DNA from: Candidatus Altimarinota bacterium
GTDB taxonomy: Bacteria; Patescibacteria; JAEDAM01; BD1-5; UBA2023
Length of the DNA stretch: 6,797 nucleotides
Reading direction: 5' to 3'
NCBI GenBank assembly: GCA_018457335.1
Contig: JAGYHI010000043.1
Location: 1 to 6,797 of the forward strand
Shown here one piece after another: positions 4,349-6,797 of this stretch. A program made the position numbers and the translations under genes. Below the pieces are notes generated by a model. That model was not told the DNA's origin. It made no database searches and saw only the letters and a program-made list of their open reading frames with translations. The first letter of the stretch is position 1. Each line of letters begins with the position of its first letter.

Positions 4349-5581
4349 ATGACTACAAAATTTGAAAAAGACAGTCCTCAAAATGATATAATTTCTCAAA
4401 CAGAAATCACAGAATCTGGGCAAATACATACAGATAAAGAAAAACAAACAGATAAAATACTTTCTCAAACTTCACAAAAAATCGAAAAAGATAAGAGTCT
4501 CATTTTGCAAGTTTCTGGGAATGAAGTCGCGATTCCATATAGTGAAGTTGGAGAATTTTTGACGACGCACAAGGATGCGGTAAATTGGGATTATCTACAA
4601 GATACGGTCAAAATTTATGATGGCACACCAGAGAGCATAGAAACAATTTTTGCTCAAATTAAACAAGGCGGAATTCAAAGACTTCAAGAACTTAATGTTA
4701 ATGCAAATGAAATTTTCTGAGAGGAATTTAAACAATTACTCGCTAAACTCAACGATGCTTTTAAGGGGATTTCTGAAGACAAAGATAATCTCATCAAACT
4801 CCACCTCGGATCAAAACTCGAAAAAATGTATACAAAAATCCGACTGTGGGTCCAAGGTACATCGCTCGATGATGTGATGGACAAAATTAAAGGCACTTCA
4901 AGTTTCGCGATCAGTACTGATAGTAAAATCAAGGAAAAAACTGACCAAGCACTTGCTATCAATGAAAAAAGCAAAGAAGATTTCGAATATCTTGTGACGA
5001 ATTATTCGGTGCAATTGGTGTTAAAATTTTTGATAGAAAAAGAACTCCAAAAAGACAATCTCGATGAGCGGACGAAACTTTTACTCCAAAAGAGACTGGA
5101 TGGTATCGGGGCAGAATTGGCAAATATCGTCTTGACATTACAAATGTCGCAATGAGCATCAAATCAAATTGATTCGACGGTTATCTCTCTCAATCTCAGT
5201 CATGAGCAACTTATCTCTGGGCTCAACACACTAATGACAACAGTTCAAAGTATAAATACTCTTTCTGAAATCAATGAAATTGCGAGTATTTTGAGAAATC
5301 TCAAGGCGGTCAGTATCGAGCAAACTGCAAAATGATACCAAAATCTGCTCCAACAAGCCGCCGATCAAATCGAAGATGAAATCGGTTACCATAAACAAAT
5401 CCAAGAACTTATCATAAACTCCAACAAAAAAGAAGAGCAAATGAAAAAAGAAATAGCAGAACTCGAACAAAAACTCAAAATTGAACAGCAAAAAACAGAA
5501 GCAATAGGAAAAGAACAATTACAAAAGCAAAATCCAAAAAAACTTTTAAAAAATGACACAAAATCTGACTCCAATACATAA
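4349..5581 (+). CDS. Unrecognised helical protein with C-terminal coiled coil
   Basis: The gene encodes 410 aa, ends in TAA, and contains TGA-Gly at 4718, 5153 and 5333 (residues 124, 269, 329). I do not recognise the family. Residues 1-48 are polar (Thr, Ser, Gln, Lys) and probably disordered. Residues 50-125 look like a mixed alpha/beta region. From 125 to about 345 the sequence is mostly helical, with a striking VQGTSLDDVMDKIKGTSSF stretch. Residues about 347-395 are a charged Glu/Lys/Gln coiled coil. There is no signal peptide or membrane segment, so a cytoplasmic scaffold or partner protein is likely. A distant link to the all-helical TelA family (PF05816) occurred to me but rests on composition only. 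The first ATG after the promoter is used, without a Shine-Dalgarno site. The next gene starts inside its last 29 bases, so the two products are likely coupled and may work together. Confidence 0.85.
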
Positions 5582-6797
5582 ACTGGCAGAAAATCTCGAT
5601 GTGATGACACAAAAATCAAAAACCATCACATTGACACATTGCCGCACTCATTTGACTCCTTTGGGGGCTGAGGATTGGATGAAAAAACCTTTGGACTTTT
5701 TATATACTGGAAACTATATTTCTGACGAAGAAAAATTTAAGTGTTCTACTTCTGTCGAAACAAAACAAATCGGACAAAAAGAGATAGGTGAGATGGAGGT
5801 TTTTTTAGATTTTCAAGATACCAAATTTTCTCAGCATACCTATGAGATGTGCTATTTTTTTGTAAAATACCTTCAATCTCAGTGATTTTTTGTCAGTGAT
5901 GTGGGCTGCGATTTGTCAGAATTGGTAGGAGTCTGCGACGAGATCACTCAAAGTGGCGGACTCACTCGACTTTCTGGTAATTTTATTTCACAGATTGCGA
6001 CGGTTTTAGAGAAGTATAAAGAAAACTCTAAAAAATGAATAAGCAATCACGCTTTTTTAGAAAATCTATACGGTCGAGTCGATAAATTTCAGCAAAAAAT
6101 CAATACAGTAGCACACCAAAAAGCGACTCACAATGAACAGATAAACGCCTTGATACATGGACAAAATATCGAAGCAGATGCTCAAAAACTCATACAAGAA
6201 CTCACAAATTTGCTCGATACTGGGAGTGAAGCGGAAATTGTAGAATATTTTGAAAAACTTGTCAGTAATTCAAAAACCTTGATAAAATCCAATAAGAGTA
6301 TTATCAAAAATCTGCTTGACTTTCCAAATCAAAAAATTAGTAGAAAATTTAAGACATATATAAATGAAACTCTCTCGACTCAAAGAGACCTCAAAAAACC
6401 GTTTGGGTTTATCAAAGTAGAAGGCAACAAATCGTATAGCTATCTTTCCTATCTTGCGCAAAAAAACAAAACCAATTTTCTAGCGACAAAGACGGGTATT
6501 GTCTTTGAATTTAAAAAACCCTTACAATGAAATGAGATACGGAGAAAAATCAGATTTTCCGATATTCAGGCAATGAGCGATGAGCATAAGAATTTTTTTG
6601 GAAGACCATTGATTTGCATAGAAACCATTGCGGATGAGTATTCAAGATACTATAAATGTATGATAGATGTGGAAAATAACTGTTTCTTGAAGCTCGCAGA
6701 GCTCTTTGTAAAAGATGTGGGTGATGAAATATTTGAATTTGAAGGAAAAAAATATGTGCAAATAAAAGTCGAAACTGGTCAGCGAGCATATTTTGAC
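5553..6797 (+). CDS. Unrecognised large protein, second gene of the unit (5' part)
   Basis: There are 415 codons in the window and the frame is still open at the edge. TGA-Gly occurs at 5883, 6036 and 6528 (residues 111, 162, 326). The family is not recognised. The N-terminal part (to about 165) is mixed and contains CYFFVKYLQSQGFFVSDVGCDL. Residues about 165-290 are strongly helical, Lys/Asn/Gln-rich and coiled-coil-like. After that comes what looks like a beta-rich region (FGFIKVEGNKSYSYLSYLAQ, then GIVFEF) continuing to the edge. There is no signal peptide or membrane helix. The start at 5553 overlaps the previous gene by 29 bases in another frame; a second ATG at 5604 (codon 18) lies after the upstream stop and could be the true start. 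No Shine-Dalgarno site is seen, which fits re-initiation by terminating ribosomes. Its lysine-rich helical make-up resembles its neighbour, suggesting a shared complex, but that is inference. Confidence 0.85.

Noticed and set aside
5231..5619. Two minus-strand Phe/Cys/Ser-rich frames of 95 and 77 codons
   Set aside because: They are complements of the Lys/Glu/Gln-rich coiled-coil coding sequence and look hydrophobic only for that reason. No start signals are present.
1..6797. CRISPR array, insertion sequence or attachment site
   Set aside because: No regularly spaced repeats, no transposase motifs and no long terminal repeats were seen; only short repeats of 10-15 bases occur.

Overview
The window is AT-rich DNA from a bacterium that reads UGA as glycine (NCBI translation table 25). 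This is the code of Absconditabacteria (SR1) and Gracilibacteria (BD1-5) in the Candidate Phyla Radiation. All five long reading frames are broken by in-frame TGA, 23 in total. Many of these fall where the protein family has a conserved glycine: the rhodanese CRSGRR loop, and SGHVGG, the motif 3 glycine and DEIG of glycyl-tRNA synthetase. TGG is used for Trp throughout and TAA is the only stop seen. The sequence alone does not decide between SR1 and Gracilibacteria.

Layout. 1-228: the 3' end of a rhodanese-domain gene. 261-1676: a complete alpha2-type glycyl-tRNA synthetase, the enzyme expected to charge the UGA-reading tRNA-Gly, whose own gene needs ten UGA-to-Gly decodings. 1683-1947: a near-perfect sigma-70-type promoter, a candidate structured RNA whose two ends resemble the two halves of a tRNA, and a strong intrinsic terminator. 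1978-2349: a self-contained small-gene unit (promoter, 11-bp hairpin abutting the Shine-Dalgarno site, 64-codon Cse60-like gene, terminator). 2348-3831: an M17 leucyl aminopeptidase with its own promoter. 3830-4267: a minus-strand unit (promoter, folded leader with the Shine-Dalgarno site in a hairpin loop, 76-codon ORF of unknown function, terminator shared with the aminopeptidase gene). 4276-6797: a divergent promoter and two overlapping plus-strand genes for long, apparently soluble, unrecognised proteins, the second cut by the window edge.

The genes do not form one obvious pathway. The left part (rhodanese, glyS) is very AT-biased and uses TGA for about 15 of 36 glycines. The right part (aminopeptidase and the two unknown genes) uses CTC/TCG/GCG codons freely and TGA for about 8 of 69 glycines. 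Five proposed promoters, on both strands, all have a 16-bp spacer. A clear Shine-Dalgarno site appears only at the two small genes, while the long genes have none. The least explained parts are the tRNA-like RNA at 1716-1947 and the minus-strand unit at 3830-4267.
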